Assembly (NCBI RefSeq): GCF_047496725.1
Contig: NC_132982.1
Span: 6,527,001 to 6,591,000 of the forward strand
From: Anoplolepis gracilipes
Lineage: Eukaryota; Arthropoda; Insecta; Hymenoptera; Formicidae
Reading direction: 5' to 3'
Length of the DNA stretch: 64,000 bases
Position numbers and translations under genes: made by a program. The notes under the pieces were generated by a model that was given only the letters and a program-made list of their open reading frames with translations, was not told where the DNA came from and made no database searches. Below are positions 1 through 49,060 of the stretch, piece by piece (position 1 is the stretch's first letter; every line of letters starts with the position of its first letter).

Positions 1-216
1 GGAGTCGGTCTGGCGAACTTTTTCAAATGAACACACGTGGCTCGATAATATCAACGTACCGGAAATTTCATTTCACATTCGACAAGAATGAAATTTGAAT
101 GCAGATTAGTTTCTTGTGCAAGTGCACGCTGCTCCAGCAACAGGCAAGAATTACAATCGCCATAATGCACGCGTTGTAAAAACCATTTGCTCATATCCGT
201 ATGGTTATATTCTATA

Positions 217-224
217 TGACGTCA
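217..224. promoter_or_regulatory. Perfect CRE-like palindrome
   Basis: TGACGTCA, the full consensus for CREB/ATF-type bZIP factors. One occurrence of an 8-mer in this much DNA can be chance, so binding is not implied. Confidence 0.3.
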
Positions 225-2143
225 CTTTACATACGTAGATTGCATTAAAGCGACGCAATACGCGCCAGCGATTTTTTTTTATTATATATATATATATATA
301 TGTGTATGTATGTATATTATAATACATGCAGAGAGAGCCGGTACTTGTCGGGAATAATTCAATTTCTGTGTAACAAGGTTTCCGTGCGAAAGACCATTTT
401 GTGGTGTTGCGTAAGGCGTCAACCTCGCGCCAGACGCTTATGGATAATTAGATGAAAAGATAATCAGGTAGAGCCCGAATATTTATCGCGACAAGATGTT
501 CTTTACCACGAATTGCAACGGAGATGCTTTCGAATTATGGATGCATTTATCATGCGACTGCGGTATGATTTAATTTCCAGCTATGTGCATCTAAAAGTTT
601 CGCAATTAGGAAGATCTAAATTTTATGCGTTTAAATGAACTCATTAGAAGGAAACTTTGGCGAGATCCGGAGAATTTTAGATTAAATTTGAAATTGTTAT
701 ATCGTGAAATATTCATAGTGTATAATAATTTTATGTCACTTTCTTCAGTGGCTTCTATTTGTTCATGATTTTATGGTACAAACATAACTTAAATAGATTT
801 CAGATAAACACATACTTCTAAGAATATTTCGATTGGCATTAAGCTATTGCATTAAATCTGTTTTATGTATTTACGAATATACGTACACAATATATTATAA
901 TACGAATATATTATAAAAATAATTACTTGAATTGCGACGAAGAGGTCGTTTGTTTCTTCGGTTATGAATATGATGATAATCGCAGCGTTTGGTCGAAATT
1001 GTCACGTACTTGCTCGATAAATGTTACAATAGCTTGGTCGTAAATTACCGAACTCAGGTGTACACGATTCGGCTTAGCTCTGCGCGTCTGACTAATCACG
1101 CACTGTAACCACTGCGAGGTTACTCTAATACTTCAGAGATCCCGAGTAATTTGCGATTGGTCGAATGTATCGGGTCCTTCGTTATATTATCCGCCGTTAC
1201 AATATCAGCTGTTTCCAGCGAAATATTCTCCTTGTTTAGAGATTATAGAGGATAACGAAGATGCAAAGTTATGAAAAATATTATTTGTAACGGCATAATA
1301 ATAATGATGTAATACATGCAACTTTTATTCAAAACATTGTGCATATTTAAAATTCGATGTAAATATTAATTATTTTCTTACCACAACCGAGCGAGTTGAA
1401 TAAAAGTGAGTCGAGGAAAAGGAAGAAGGACGAAAGAGTTTCAACTGAAAATTTGCGCAGAATGCACAAAGACGCAACGTAAGACAAAAGGTCGCGTCTT
1501 CGCGTTCTTGGTTTTGAATTGTCGTCCTAAACCCGTGCAAAACAATACGCCTCGTCTCGAGGCATGGCGCGCGACTGTCTATTCTGTCGGAGAAGAATTG
1601 TCTTGTATACGTCTAATTACTCGATAGTATTGTTTACGCGGGACTCGTCGTTTGCCAGTCGCCTTTTCGTTGCCGGTCTCTTGTTAGTCGAAATCCAAAC
1701 TCGATATTACTCCGTGCTGTGTATCGAGCAAACGACGGAATCCGCTTTGAATAAAGTCACGTCGCCCGTGGTATATGAGCATGGCGCGGAACGTTGGCTC
1801 CTCGCGACCGTGCTGTAACTGCACGGTATAAAATAGGGTAAGCCGCGGTTATTTCTATCGTCCGCAACGGATAAGAACGGCACCGATAACAATATTTCAA
1901 TGTAAAATTATTATTCTGCAAAAGAAGAACGCTCCTTGTTACTTTAATACTTGTACATCTCACAATTTTCAAAATTTCATTAATAGTTTATATTTCATAA
2001 ATTTGACGTTTCTAATGCCAAATATTATTTCTCCAGGATTTGCGCTTTTCGAAAATTACCGCTCGTCTACTATTATAATTGCATACACTACTGAAACGTT
2101 GAATACTTGCATGTGTATTTGTATAGCATGCTCGTCGCATTCC

Positions 2144-2148
<5 letters not shown>

Positions 2149-2183
<35 letters not shown>
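2149..2183. repeat. GA microsatellite
   Basis: An almost uninterrupted (AG)n run of about 17 units that grades into GAAGAAG. Open frames through it, of RERERE or SLSLSL type on either strand, are artefacts of the repeat. Confidence 0.95.
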
Positions 2184-2186
<3 letters not shown>

Positions 2187-4515
2187 GAAGGGAGTTTGGA
2201 AGGGAGTTTGGAAGGGACATGTCGCCAACTTTGCACTGGTGTCAAGTTTTATCGTCTCGCCTTTTCGCTCATCACATTCGAAACTTGTTGGCCGCACCGC
2301 TATTGCTCATTGCAGTCAAGCGGAAAAGCTTGCCCTGGTCTCGAACTTGATTCCGCTTCCTGTCGCGTGGGCACGCGCCCACATGATGGATACACCTTGC
2401 TGCGTGTGCAAGACGGGGTGGCAGGGGAAGGGAGGGGGGGGGGAGAGGGCGATAAATGTACCTAACTTCCGCCGTTTTCCGTCGCAGAGTTGTCCCGAGC
2501 AAACTTTCGTCCGACGACTCCGCTTCCGAGAGCAACAGTATGGATACTCGATTTTGCGTTAAGATCTTTGCTATCCGTGAGGTAATCAAGCGCCTATATA
2601 TTATGTGTTTGTATTTAAGAAAATAAAAAAGAGTAAAAATTCAGCGTTTTAAATATAAATTATAAATTTTGACACATTATTTATATTATTGCAATTGGAA
2701 ATACAATATACAATCTGCTTTTAAATTAAAAAAGAATAGAAATAACTACAATTTTTGAATATGATTATTTAAAAATAAAACAATAGAGTACATTGTAGAT
2801 GCTTGCTGTAATTTTGCGTAAGCAATGATTATATTAAAATTGCGTTCACATAATATATAACGTATATGTTACCTGCATACATGAAACAACGTACGAATGA
2901 GTTTGAATCATGCATAGTTTAGTTACATAATTTATTCAATTTTAAAAATATATGAAAGTAAATGGATGAGCGTCATCATTATTATAAATGTAACGCAAGA
3001 AGATCGATATGAGTGTCACATCAATTTAATATTATGATTCGAAGTGTCTAACAAGTCTGCTAGCTGCGTTGCGCTTCGTAATGGAGTTATCAGTGTGCCG
3101 TTGCACAAGAGAAACTTGCCTGATTGGCGTTTAACGCTCGCAACGCGCCAGCCTGATCGTCAAAGGCGATGTTATTGCCACGTTAAATTTTCCTATGCAC
3201 ATATTTAAATTTACAATTTTTACTTCAATGCGATTTAAATCAAGTCGTGCCTTTATTGCACAATCTCATCGAAATTACTTCAATCAATTAATTATTGTTT
3301 GACATCAGTTTGGATAAATATTGCGAAAGCTTTTTAAAACATTTCGAATGTCTGATAAGACTAAGATGAATGTTTTAAAAGTTGAGAAGAAGATTTATAT
3401 AAATATAATTTTGATAAACATATTTAAATTTCTGTCATATAATCTCTTTAAATAAGAAAACTAGTTTATGTCAAAGATTAATTCGTTTCTTGGGCGATGT
3501 TTGTAGTGTGGTTCCTGCATGTTTTTCCACGCAGTTTTTAGTTTTTTTTTCTTTCTTCATCCTTGATGTAATATCGCGGAAACGAATAAGTTCCCATCAT
3601 CTCAATATAACTGGAAGTACGGATGTGCGTTTTGATCTGTACGCAAAGTCTAGATGAAAGGATAAGAAATATCCCCGTGGAATACCGTCACAGACGCTGA
3701 CACGACTTTAATGTTCTCAGCATAATATATTCTCTCCTACGTCCCGTGTCTATTATATTATTTTTATTTTTACTTCATATCCAGGCGCGCAAACATTCGC
3801 ATTAACAACGTAAAAAATTGTTGAGATGCGCAATTCGATTAATACTTAAAATATATTGATTATTTATTATCAGTTATTAAGCTATTATTTGTTATTCGTA
3901 ATATGTGATTTAAGTAAAATTAGTCAACGAGGGAGAAAGAGAAAGAAATGATAGTTCATTATTTTATAAATGTAATTGTGAGCATGTTCATTATTCAATA
4001 ACTTTTGATCTCTATTTCTTTGTAATTGCATTTATTTGATTTTCAATGTTGAATACGACGATACGATGGATTCGTTTAATTACACACACACACACACATT
4101 CATTAATAATTTATATGAACCATCAAAAGGATATGCGAAAATTATACCCATAATTAACTGACATGACGTGTTCAATTACTCGCGATTCTCATTAAATAAT
4201 ATTTTTGCTTACGCATTATGTATTCAATATTAATTTTATTAATTAATAATGTGCAATCATGTGAAAGAAGTAGGTTATTTCTCCTATTAAAGATAATTAT
4301 TTTTACATAAATCTCAATTACGAATGCATGATGCATGTATAAAAAAATCATAATTTGAAAAGAAAATATAATAGACATATGACAAATTCAATACGTGAAT
4401 TGTAATGGTTATTGGAAAATAAAGTTAAAAAATATATAAATTAAAGATTATTTGTTTCGATATACGTTATACAATAATTATTCCATGTTTCAGCTGGATC
4501 CATGATTGTGGCAAA

Positions 4516-39528
<35,013 letters not shown>

Positions 39529-42500
39529 TGATGGTGATGAGAAACGCCGGGGAAAGGGTCGGGGAATTTCAAAGGACCGCGTCGAGGCGCAGTTGGTGCT
39601 TACGTTCGTACGTCGGTCTCGTCGTGACGATTTCGATTTCGATTTCGATTTCGATTTCGGCGACAAACTTAATTTACTTTCGAAGAAGTTGTGCGATAAA
39701 CGTTGAATGCCCACGAATCCGAAGTTGTTTCTATTGCAGGCCGCTGCAGCGAGTTTTGCAAGAAAGAAAAATATGTCCGCAACGCGCTTTATCATTGGCT
39801 GAACGATCGGATTTTCAAGACAGATTCGCTATTTTCGAAGCAAACTGCTTTGATCCTATCCGATCGGTGAGATAAAGTCGCGCGAAGTGAATCATACGTT
39901 ACGTTGCAAATTTTATGCCCGGTAGCCAGCTTCGCGTGAAACGAAAGCTTTAATCTTCATTGGCTATTCAGCAGCTTGCTCGGTTCTATGCAGCAAAAAC
40001 AACTTCGAATGGACTTAAATCACCGCTGCTGTCGCCGACGACGTATCGTCTTCCCTGAGTGGCTTATTCGTAATTCATAGACTTAATCAATGGATTGGAA
40101 GCTCGCGGAAGGGATGAACCACGTGGGTCTGAAGACAGGGCTTTACATCGCGGGACTTATATATCTTGATCGTTGTTCTTGGTGATTGGATCGAAGAATC
40201 GATCGGTGAGTGCTAAATTAATTAAATTCAAGAGTCAAATTTGCCATAATTAAGGTCAGTTCTATTTTCGATACTATTATTGTAATTATCAAAATAATGT
40301 CCTAGATTATTTTTATCCTTATGCAACGTTAAACAGTGTAATTCTATATTGTGATACCTAGAATGTCTAACTTTATTTGACATTTATCTCAGTAAGATAA
40401 CTTGAGCGAATCGAGATATTAATTATATCAATGATTAATATTACCATGTCGAGTTTAAAATTTTATGTAAAATTGACTTTTCTACTTTTGTTACGTAGAA
40501 GAGTATGGACTGAAATGAATCGTAAATGGTCGATAAGATTCACTTTGCGAATATATATAACATCTAGACAATTGCGCGATAACGATTATAATATTACAAT
40601 AAAAAAAAAAAAAACGGACGCAAGAGATAGGAAAAAAAAAAAAAAAAACAAAGTGATGATACAGGCCAAAAAGATAGATAGACGAAGAGAGCGATAAGCA
40701 GACATACATATTTATTTCAAAGTGAAAAATATTCACGCGGATCAAAAATGCGTAATTCCTCAGCTTCGTTGGCAATAAGCTGCGTGATATGTGTATATAT
40801 GTACGTGTATATCATATACGGATACGCTCGCATGTGTATATGTATGCATACTGATACGTCAGGGTAACTAACACGTTCGTGCCATCTTACCTCTCCTCCC
40901 CTTTCATATAATACTTTGCTGCGTTCTTGAATCGCGTGCGAGCGACACGACGTAACGTTCCTTAAATAGCCCTTACAATCACACCAATATAATGGGATAC
41001 GTATCGCGAGTTAAACGAGTATCGAAAGCTGTAAACGAGTTTCGAGTTTTCGGAAGTAACAAGGCGTTGCGCCCTATGTCGCGTCTAATCTTGACGAATG
41101 CTCTCGATCTCAGACCGTTTTGATTGTTATCCCAAGTTGTTCGCCACACTCTTTCGATCGCGAACGTGCGATCGGTACCTGTCTTCTTTCGCAAAGTTTC
41201 TTTTCTCTTTCCTTAATATTACTATTCTTTTGAAATGAGATTTTTCATTTTAATTATAACAGAGCTTTCGAGAGTAAAACTCTCCAATCAACATGAAAAA
41301 TCAAGTATGACTTTTGAGAAATGTTTATTTCTAGGGAACTCTACTTTTCTGAATGTGATTCTCGATATCAAAATGCTGCGATAGAAACGGAATGAAGACT
41401 TTTCAATGACTATTCACTCGAGAGTTTTTCTTTCGAGAACACGCTTTCGATATTAGAACTTTCATTCGGTTAAAATAAATTTCAAGAGGTATTTATACTT
41501 GAGAATTTTAACAGCAACTGTCGATTATAAAGATTTAAACTAAACTTGGAAGAAACGTTACATAAGACTCTTGTGCTTGCGAGCTATATTTTCTAAAATC
41601 GCAAAATAAAAAATAATAAAAAGCTTAAAAGTATACTTTTAAGAAAAAAAAATTGGTAAATTTTGACAGTAATGCAGTTTTAAAAGAAAATCTTTTTTTC
41701 CTAACGTAAACAAAATAAAGCAAAGAAAATATAGTTCTCATTTTCTTCTGAGAGATTGGTTTGATGACAAGACAATAAATTTTATATTTCTTATGTTTCT
41801 CAAACTAATATGTATATAACATTAAAGATAATAGAAATTTTATAACTTGCACCGATACTGTAAATTTATAGTTTTTGAAAGGATATGTCATTGAATTTAT
41901 TTTGTTTGTAAAATATTAAATTAAAACGTTATATTTGTAAAATTTGTTACAATGTGATGCTAAAATAAAATTGTTAATAAGGAAATTAATAATTAAAGTT
42001 GATAAGTAAAGAATAGTGACGACAAAATTATCCAAAGTTTATATCAAGTATAAATTACAAATTGCAATAACTTGGAAGCAATTTAATAAAAAAAAACATA
42101 TGTAAAATAATCAATAAAAAAATTTCATTAATCGCACGCGTCTTACAATCAGACATTTGGTATTTAATTATTCACGAAATAATCAATATAAGTGTTCAAT
42201 AGATCAACGAAAATCCTCTCGTCTGACAAGAGTTTCTTTGAACTAGTGTGAGAGAAAAAAATATGATAGAGAAATAGAGAGTGTAAAGAAAAAATAAAGA
42301 AAAAAATATATTAATTAGATAAAGAATGATATTATTTTTATATTTCTATCATAGCGTGTGCTTACATTCCGTGTCGACAAATTTTTTCAATTACTGTAAA
42401 AGCTTTACTTAGCCATTTCAGTTGCTATCGTTGCATTCACTTTCACTGTAATTTCTCTAATTATACTTAATATTGCAAGTTGCAATAATGAACGTGATAA

Positions 42501-43300
42501 AGGCAAATGATAGAAATTAGCCATTTTAATGTCACCTTCTTTCGGATCTTCATTCTGTTTTCGAACGCAGTTTTACAAAGTAGAGTCCAGGACCGCGTAA
42601 AAATGATAAAATCGATCGCATCGATCGCCACGCACCGTTCACGCTACGTTAGTGCTGTGTTCACTTGCTAAATAAATCGAGCATCCCCGTGGGCGCACGG
42701 TTTTGCAGTTTTATAGCAATCGCAATTGCGTTGCGGGTTCTCTCGTTTTTCGGGTACTCGCCGACAGCTCTCTCGCAGGGACACTATACATGTTTAAATT
42801 CTCTTTAAAATCCATTTTCGTTCCCGCGTTCCTCAATCGATTCGTCCTCCAGAATTACACATAATTACTCTCAAACATGTAAAGCACATTTTTTTTTCAC
42901 ACGAAGACACAAAGAAAAAGTTAATTCTTTCATTATCCGACCGAGTTTCAAAGTACAAACCATAAAAGTTTCTGTTTATTACAGATCGTTCATAGTTTTA
43001 AATTAATGATGATGTTAAAAATATGTCTGTGAAATGGTTTTGAAGTATTCGCTCTTTGTAGCATTTTTCTAAAATATAAAGCACAAAAAATGGATATGAC
43101 ACATACTATTTCAGGAAAAAACCAATATATATATAAATATATATTTTTTTTTATCATTGAATATTTACGTTACTCCACTAAAATATCGCGTCTGATGAAT
43201 TTGTCGCCTGCACGTTTTTTTTTTTTCTGGGAAACCCTCCAATTAACCAATGGTCCATTGCGCGCGTTCGATATAATACGCAACGTGTCACATTCGTTAC
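39529..43300. other. 3' flank of the DIP gene; no further gene recognised
   Basis: The 3' untranslated region begins here, but its end cannot be set. AATAAA words at about 40598 and 41605 are followed by A-rich or AT-rich sequence and are not convincing alone. The first 1.6 kb is less AT-rich, then composition falls. A-runs lie at 40601-40614 and about 40632-40648. No exon-like sequence was recognised. Confidence 0.6.
39629..39658. repeat. GATTTC hexanucleotide repeat in the 3' flank
   Basis: Five perfect tandem copies of GATTTC about 100 bp after the DIP stop codon, likely in the 3' untranslated region. Confidence 0.92.
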
Positions 43301-44600
43301 TATAACCTACGTCGAAATGGGCGAAAAAATCCAGTTCGCGAAGCGTCCTCAAACGTCCTCACGAGAGCCAATGAATGGTCGAAAAAAAAAAGCTCGACGG
43401 AAAAAAAATCGTGACGCTTTTTCCCCCGCGGGGCCAAATCGCGCTCGTTTGCGACACGCCGTCGTGGCATGCCAGACTGTGGACGAGCGTGTCCCCTCTT
43501 ATTTTGTCGGAGGGAATACTCGTTCTAAAACGATTATCGTCTCTCTTTCTCCCTCTTTCTCTCTTTGGCGTCGCGATGCGAAGGAATGACAAAGAGGAGG
43601 AGGGGCCCGCCTCTTTCTCGGTCACCCTGAGAAATTATTTAAGGGCGAATCCGCCTTTAAGGACTAGGAGAGAAGAAGATCTTAGTTCCTCCATAAATAA
43701 ACACAACTGCCCGCGCAGCTGGCGCGGACGTAATTCATCGTGAATTAATTTAAGGGCCACCGCTGCCTCTCCCCCTGCTCCCGTCGCCCCCGCCGACGCT
43801 TTTCATTAGAAGGCCCCGCCGTGCCGAGACCGCGCCATTTGGCGGCTCTCGTTTTATGCTGATTTTATTTCCCTTCTTTCGCGAACTCGGGCATCCGCGG
43901 AGTAATTGCGCGGTATTATTATCCGCCGCGAGTCGGCGCGGCGCGAAAACAGCCGCGCGAGGATGCGCGGATACCCATCGAAAACTGACGGCGAGTGCCG
44001 AAGCGAAGAGGATTTTACAACTGGCCGGCAAGATATATTCTACTATCGTCCTCATCCTTACCTTTTTCATTTACATTTTGTCGTCGATATCATTGTTGCG
44101 ATGCCCGACGACGTCGACGACACCCTCGTATGATTTCCAAACGGGCTTACCGTTCCGTTTGAGCTACGGCGCGAAGTCGTTTCTGTAAAGTTACCGTTTG
44201 CAGCTGCAGCACCGGTAGCTCTCTCTCTCTCTCTTTCTCTCTCTCTTCGCGCCAGCTCTCAAGTCTCTCCGTATGACCTCTCGTAGATTTTACCCCCGCC
44301 CTCTCCTTTCTCGCAATCCTTCTCGCCTCATACCCTCGGCCGTTTGCTTAATCCCCACCGGTTACGCTTATTAAAGTCCCGAGAGGTACGACGTGTTAGC
44401 CCGTCGAGACGATATATACAAGGAACGCGGATAGTTAGGTACGCGCGCTGGTTGCACAGCGGTCGATTTATCGTATGCTCACAGTCGGTTCGTTTCGACA
44501 TGCCAGCCAAAGGGTTGCAGTTTCAAAAGTTCACCGCGACAACAACTACCAATGTCATTTCGCGATTCGCCGCGAATAATATCCTATACATGTGATTTTT
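43300..44600. other. CpG-rich block without a recognised gene
   Basis: This block is clearly GC- and CpG-richer than the DNA around it, with purine/pyrimidine-biased patches and a CT repeat near 44218-44248. Several overlapping open frames exist on both strands but none resembles a known family or has convincing splice signals. It may be a promoter, enhancer or noncoding exon of a neighbouring gene. Confidence 0.4.
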
Positions 44601-45767
44601 CCTTCGTTTTGTTTTTGATTAATAAAATAATATAAAATTGTAAAATAAAAGTAAGTACTTTCTACTTTCAAGCTGCTGTAAGATTTATTATTTATTATTT
44701 CATTATTTGATTTCGCAAAATTAATTTAATGATTGACGTGAATCGATATACGTTAAAATGTCTACTTTTTTTATCTTTTATTAATTTCTTTAATGAGAAT
44801 ATTTTTTTTAATAGTTACAATTAGTTTGCGCATTACTAGCGTCGATATATTTTGGCGCTTTAAAGTGCCAGGCGATTTTCGGATTTTTCTACGACACGAT
44901 CAAACAGCTTCGAAAAGTTTGTTTTATGAGACTTAAGTGGGTCGATTGAACCTGGTGTAAAGTTTTAAGTCTCAGAAAGAGGGAGAATTAGCCAACTTCC
45001 TTTTATCTACGTGAATTATCACTTCTTTGGATCATCGACTAACGTTTACATTGGCATCGCGAAATGCCTTATTTTTATGATATTCTATATATACTTCACA
45101 TGATACAAACTTTATTTAATTTTCTTTATTTCATGTACGCGATGCTGTCTTATCTCCAAATATTTTTTTACGTATAAATCGATATACTGTACGATTTCCG
45201 AACTATCTTTATTTTTTCGTTTTATTGTATCCGTACTTATCTTTTCCATTACTCTTCTTTTATTTACTTTAGTTTCGCAACGTGGCTTGTTGCAGCCGTT
45301 AGTTTCTTTCCGCTTATTGAATCGTAAATAACATGATATCTTCCTTATCAAACGTGAAAATACCATTGCAAAACAAAAACAAAATATATAAAAATCCAAA
45401 TACCCATTTCAAAATTGTTCTTGCGGTAAATTTTCACTATCTAGCTTTTAAAATGTGTTGTATTAAATATGATAATAATATTTCAAAAAGAAAAAAAGAA
45501 GCCGCAAAATTATTCATTTACATATACATATCATGTACTTATATATTTATTTTTACTTAGTAAAATTTTTTTCATCTATAAGTTTATGAATATCAATTCA
45601 TACAAAATCGAAGAAATAAGAACAATCGTATTTGAAAAATCATGATAAATACTTTTGCAGTTTACCACATCGTTCACAGTCACGATTACATTATATGTGT
45701 TACATATATATGCAGGATATGGATATCCGCTGTTTCAATCCTCGCGCTTATTCCCCGACTTTTATCT

Positions 45768-46346
45768 TTAAGTTCGGTGACGGGCAGTATCGGGGGTTCT
45801 CGGAAAGTAAAATGTATTATGGATGTAGCCCAGGAAAAACATCCCTGCACGAGAGCTGTATGCCGATGAATTTTCTACACGTAACGGGAGCCGTCTCCTC
45901 GAAATCCCTAAGTCGCGCTCGCCGTGAAAGTTATCACTGACGGTTATCTTGTACGTCGCCATTCGGCGAGTCCTACGGCGGCTCATTCCTCCTTTCGCGC
46001 TTCCAGATATTCCTCTAGACTGCAATATCAGACAATACAAGAAAACGGAACTTCGAATAAAATTGTTAGCGGTGTGCATGACGCGAAGGATGACTTCTCT
46101 CACTCCTTTAAAGAGTTTAATCCACTTTTTCCTTTTTTCTTTCTTGCCGTTAAGCTGTAGGATATCATAAATGTCGGTATCATAAATTCGCGCTTTATTA
46201 ACATCAGAAGAGCAGTCATAAAATTCGTTCCTCTTGTTAGCCGACAGATTAAGTTTCTTAAAAAGTATTACGGTTCCGCAAAAAGTGAAATATAACATGT
46301 TAAAAATGTTAAAAATTATTAAAAAAATTTTAATCTTAAACTTCAT
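45768..46346 (-). other. Unassigned 192-codon open frame, doubtful gene
   Basis: An ATG-initiated frame on the minus strand, the longest in the window. The N-terminus is hydrophobic after three lysines (FLIIFNIFNMLYFTFC), resembling a signal anchor; a lysine-rich stretch and an arginine-rich stretch (SRRRTRRM) follow. I recognise no domain. Its 5' half is AT-rich and its 3' half GC-richer, which helps long frames arise by chance. No neighbouring feature supports expression. A chance open frame remains the more likely explanation. Confidence 0.2.
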
Positions 46347-48314
46347 TTACAATTAAATCATGGAGAGATTTTTATTTAGCAATCATACATACAGCAAAAA
46401 TTATATAAATGTATTTCTTAGCTGTAAACTTTTGAATTTTTTAGCTTATAAATTTATATTTTACATTACGCTTTTTTTCCTTTTTTATAATTCAAAAAAT
46501 TAACAAAAATTTCTATTTATATTTATCAAAGAAGTATTTTCTTCAACTTTAAAAATGGCTATACATATGTATAGCTACATCGGCTCTTTTGATGTTAAGA
46601 TACAAAGTAAATTTTCTATTCCGTTTTTGATCGAAACTTTATAATATATTGTATGCTTTTTGTAAGATAATGTGTAAAAGTTAAACAGACAGATGAAAGA
46701 CGTTCTTTGATTTAGTTTATGTAAATTCGAGACGTCTTTATAAACATGTCGAGCCTGACAAGGTAAAACCTCGCGAGACGAAAATGCGCTTTAAGAATCC
46801 TTCGAGGCAGAAAATATGCTTATGCGCTTCTCGATGAGTGTTCAAGAAACTAGCTAAACAAACTGCATTGTTTTCATTCATTAGCGACATCAATTTGACT
46901 TGTATATTAAGAAAAGAAGTTGCATCCTTGGGTTGTCAAATGGGACAATCGTTTCGCATCCGGACGGGATCATGCGAGCATCATCTCGAGCATAGGGATA
47001 TTTGCTCGTATGAGTGAACGTTCGACCGTTAACGCAATGTGTATATCTATCTATATATACATATCTATCAAACATAAAAGCTATCTTTTTCTGTATAAAT
47101 GATAATTGCGAAGTTGTAGTGGTGTTTGATATGATTTTTCAACGGCATCTTTCTTTCTCCAAAAATGCGCAATGTATAGTGTTCGCTAGTAATTTTGTAT
47201 AAACTATACGTACGCGCAATCGAATATCTCAGTGAACGAAGATTAATTAAAGACAAGAGACGAGTGCCGCGGATTGTATAAATATAGTCGTGTAAGAAGG
47301 TAGCGAAAAATAAAATTCTGTAAATAATTGTGAACATACTGTAACCAAATATCACGACGGAATAAAGAGGGAGCTTCGTGTCGCATATGAAGCTGCGAAT
47401 AAAATCTTATCTTGCGTATGTGTATTATTGCGTAAAAGTCCGTTTGTGTTTTTGATATGTCGTTACATTCTGTCAAAATTAATCTCTTATGTTATAAAAC
47501 TAATTATGTTTTTTCTCGTAGCTGTGAAAAAATAATCTTACATATTGTTTATACATTTAATATTAATAGCTTTTATATATGTATGTGTATTTCTATTTTA
47601 GATATATATTTTAGCTCTTTCGTGCAGCCTTGCATATCGGAGAATGTTTTTGAGCATGCAGGTAAGTTTTGCATAAAATGTTTAATACGCAAGTAGACAT
47701 GTCGGAATTTTGATATCCTTCCCTGTCAAAATTTTTTCAATACTTTAAATCAGTTTAAAAATATCATCCGAGAAAAACCAAAATATAAAATAAATCATCT
47801 TAACGATGATAGTAAATAATTAAAATTTGTATCGTTTTCTACATTGTGCGATAAATGATTAGCCAGGGCGAGATAGAAGATATTATGTTTGAATTATTTA
47901 GGTGCTACATTGTACTCTGTCTCGAACTCACGTGTATTAATAATGCAATGTTCTTTAATATTTGATATATACTCTTAAATTCAAGCGGAAAAAAAGTTTG
48001 AGAATTTTTGCAAATCGACAAAGGACATTGGATAGAAATTTCTAAATTGTGGAAGCCAAGAAAAGCTTGAACTTTTCTTCGTTCATCCAAAAGAACTTTC
48101 TTTCTTATCAAAATAAACAATGTAATTATGTTTTAGGATACTTTTCTAGAGATAATATGGAATTCTTGCGTCGACATCAGCAAAGGATTTGTGTATCAAT
48201 GCTTTTGATTTAAAAGTTTGAATAAGAAGTATTAAATTACATCGACTCTGAATATAAAAAAGCAGAATAATCGATAGATAAAATTATTTTCACAAACTAC
48301 ATTTCTAAATATTG

Positions 48315-48383
48315 TATAATATTCGATATTTTGCTATTATAACAATTTATTGTGTAATAAAGAAAAAAATATCGAATATTATA
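48315..48383. repeat. Inverted repeat with 18-bp perfect arms
   Basis: TATAATATTCGATATTTT (48315-48332) is exactly complementary to 48366-48383, with a 33-nt spacer. Weak similarity continues outward (TTTCTAA on the left and its complement on the right), suggesting an older, longer inverted repeat such as a foldback element. Confidence 0.8.
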
Positions 48384-49060
48384 GTTAGAAACATTTTGTT
48401 ATAAGTATTAACATATCGTAAAATAATTATTTTTGTATTGCATGGTTTAAATTTAATATTATTATATAATTTAAATATCGATTTTTAAATATACGGAATA
48501 TATATGATAAATATAGGAAGAAAATATGTATTTTTCAAATAAATTATTTTCATGTCTATTTACGTATTTTTTTTATCGTTTGTTAATATATTGAAGTTTT
48601 AATAAATTGCATATATTATCTCTCATAACAGAGAGCAATATTACTCTTCTTATAGAATACGAGAATAATTCTCATTACATTGATTATCCTCTGATGTCAA
48701 TTATGACTTTTATCACAACGGAAATAATGTTAATTCTCAAAATGGAACGGTAACAATATTTTCCATAAATATTCTAATGTAATATCAAATATTTTAATAT
48801 TTCTCAATACATCAATCAAAACATCAGGAATTCTGTGGAAAATAGCCATATTTTACAATATTTTGTAGTTTGTACGATATACGCATTTACTCACACATTC
48901 TGTGTTGCGCGCAATTATTTGTGTAAAATACCGATTTATAAAGAGTCCTAAAATTTTAGATATATTTGTTAAATTTAGATATTTTTTTAATTAATCTTTT
49001 TTTATCACGTTAGATATAAATATCTTATATAAATTGTTAAATATTCAATTTAGATACCTT

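Larger units (their letters stand above)
1..4493. other. Sequence upstream of the first coding exon; no gene recognised
   Basis: This is AT-rich sequence with no recognisable protein-coding exon. It holds short TA/TG repeats at about 283-315, a perfect CRE-like TGACGTCA at 217-224, a GA repeat at about 2149-2183 and a somewhat GC-richer patch at about 2220-2560. Because an acceptor precedes the first coding exon, some of this is probably intron and a 5' noncoding exon could lie here or beyond the window. I could not fix one. Confidence 0.6.
44601..49060. other. AT-rich intergenic sequence
   Basis: No recognised gene. It contains one unusually long open frame on the minus strand (45768-46346) and an inverted repeat (48315-48383). 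Confidence 0.5.

Noticed and set aside
40598..40614. AATAAA followed by an A run as a possible poly(A) site of the DIP gene
   Set aside because: The A-run is genomic and the region is A-rich; no downstream GU-rich element was convincing.
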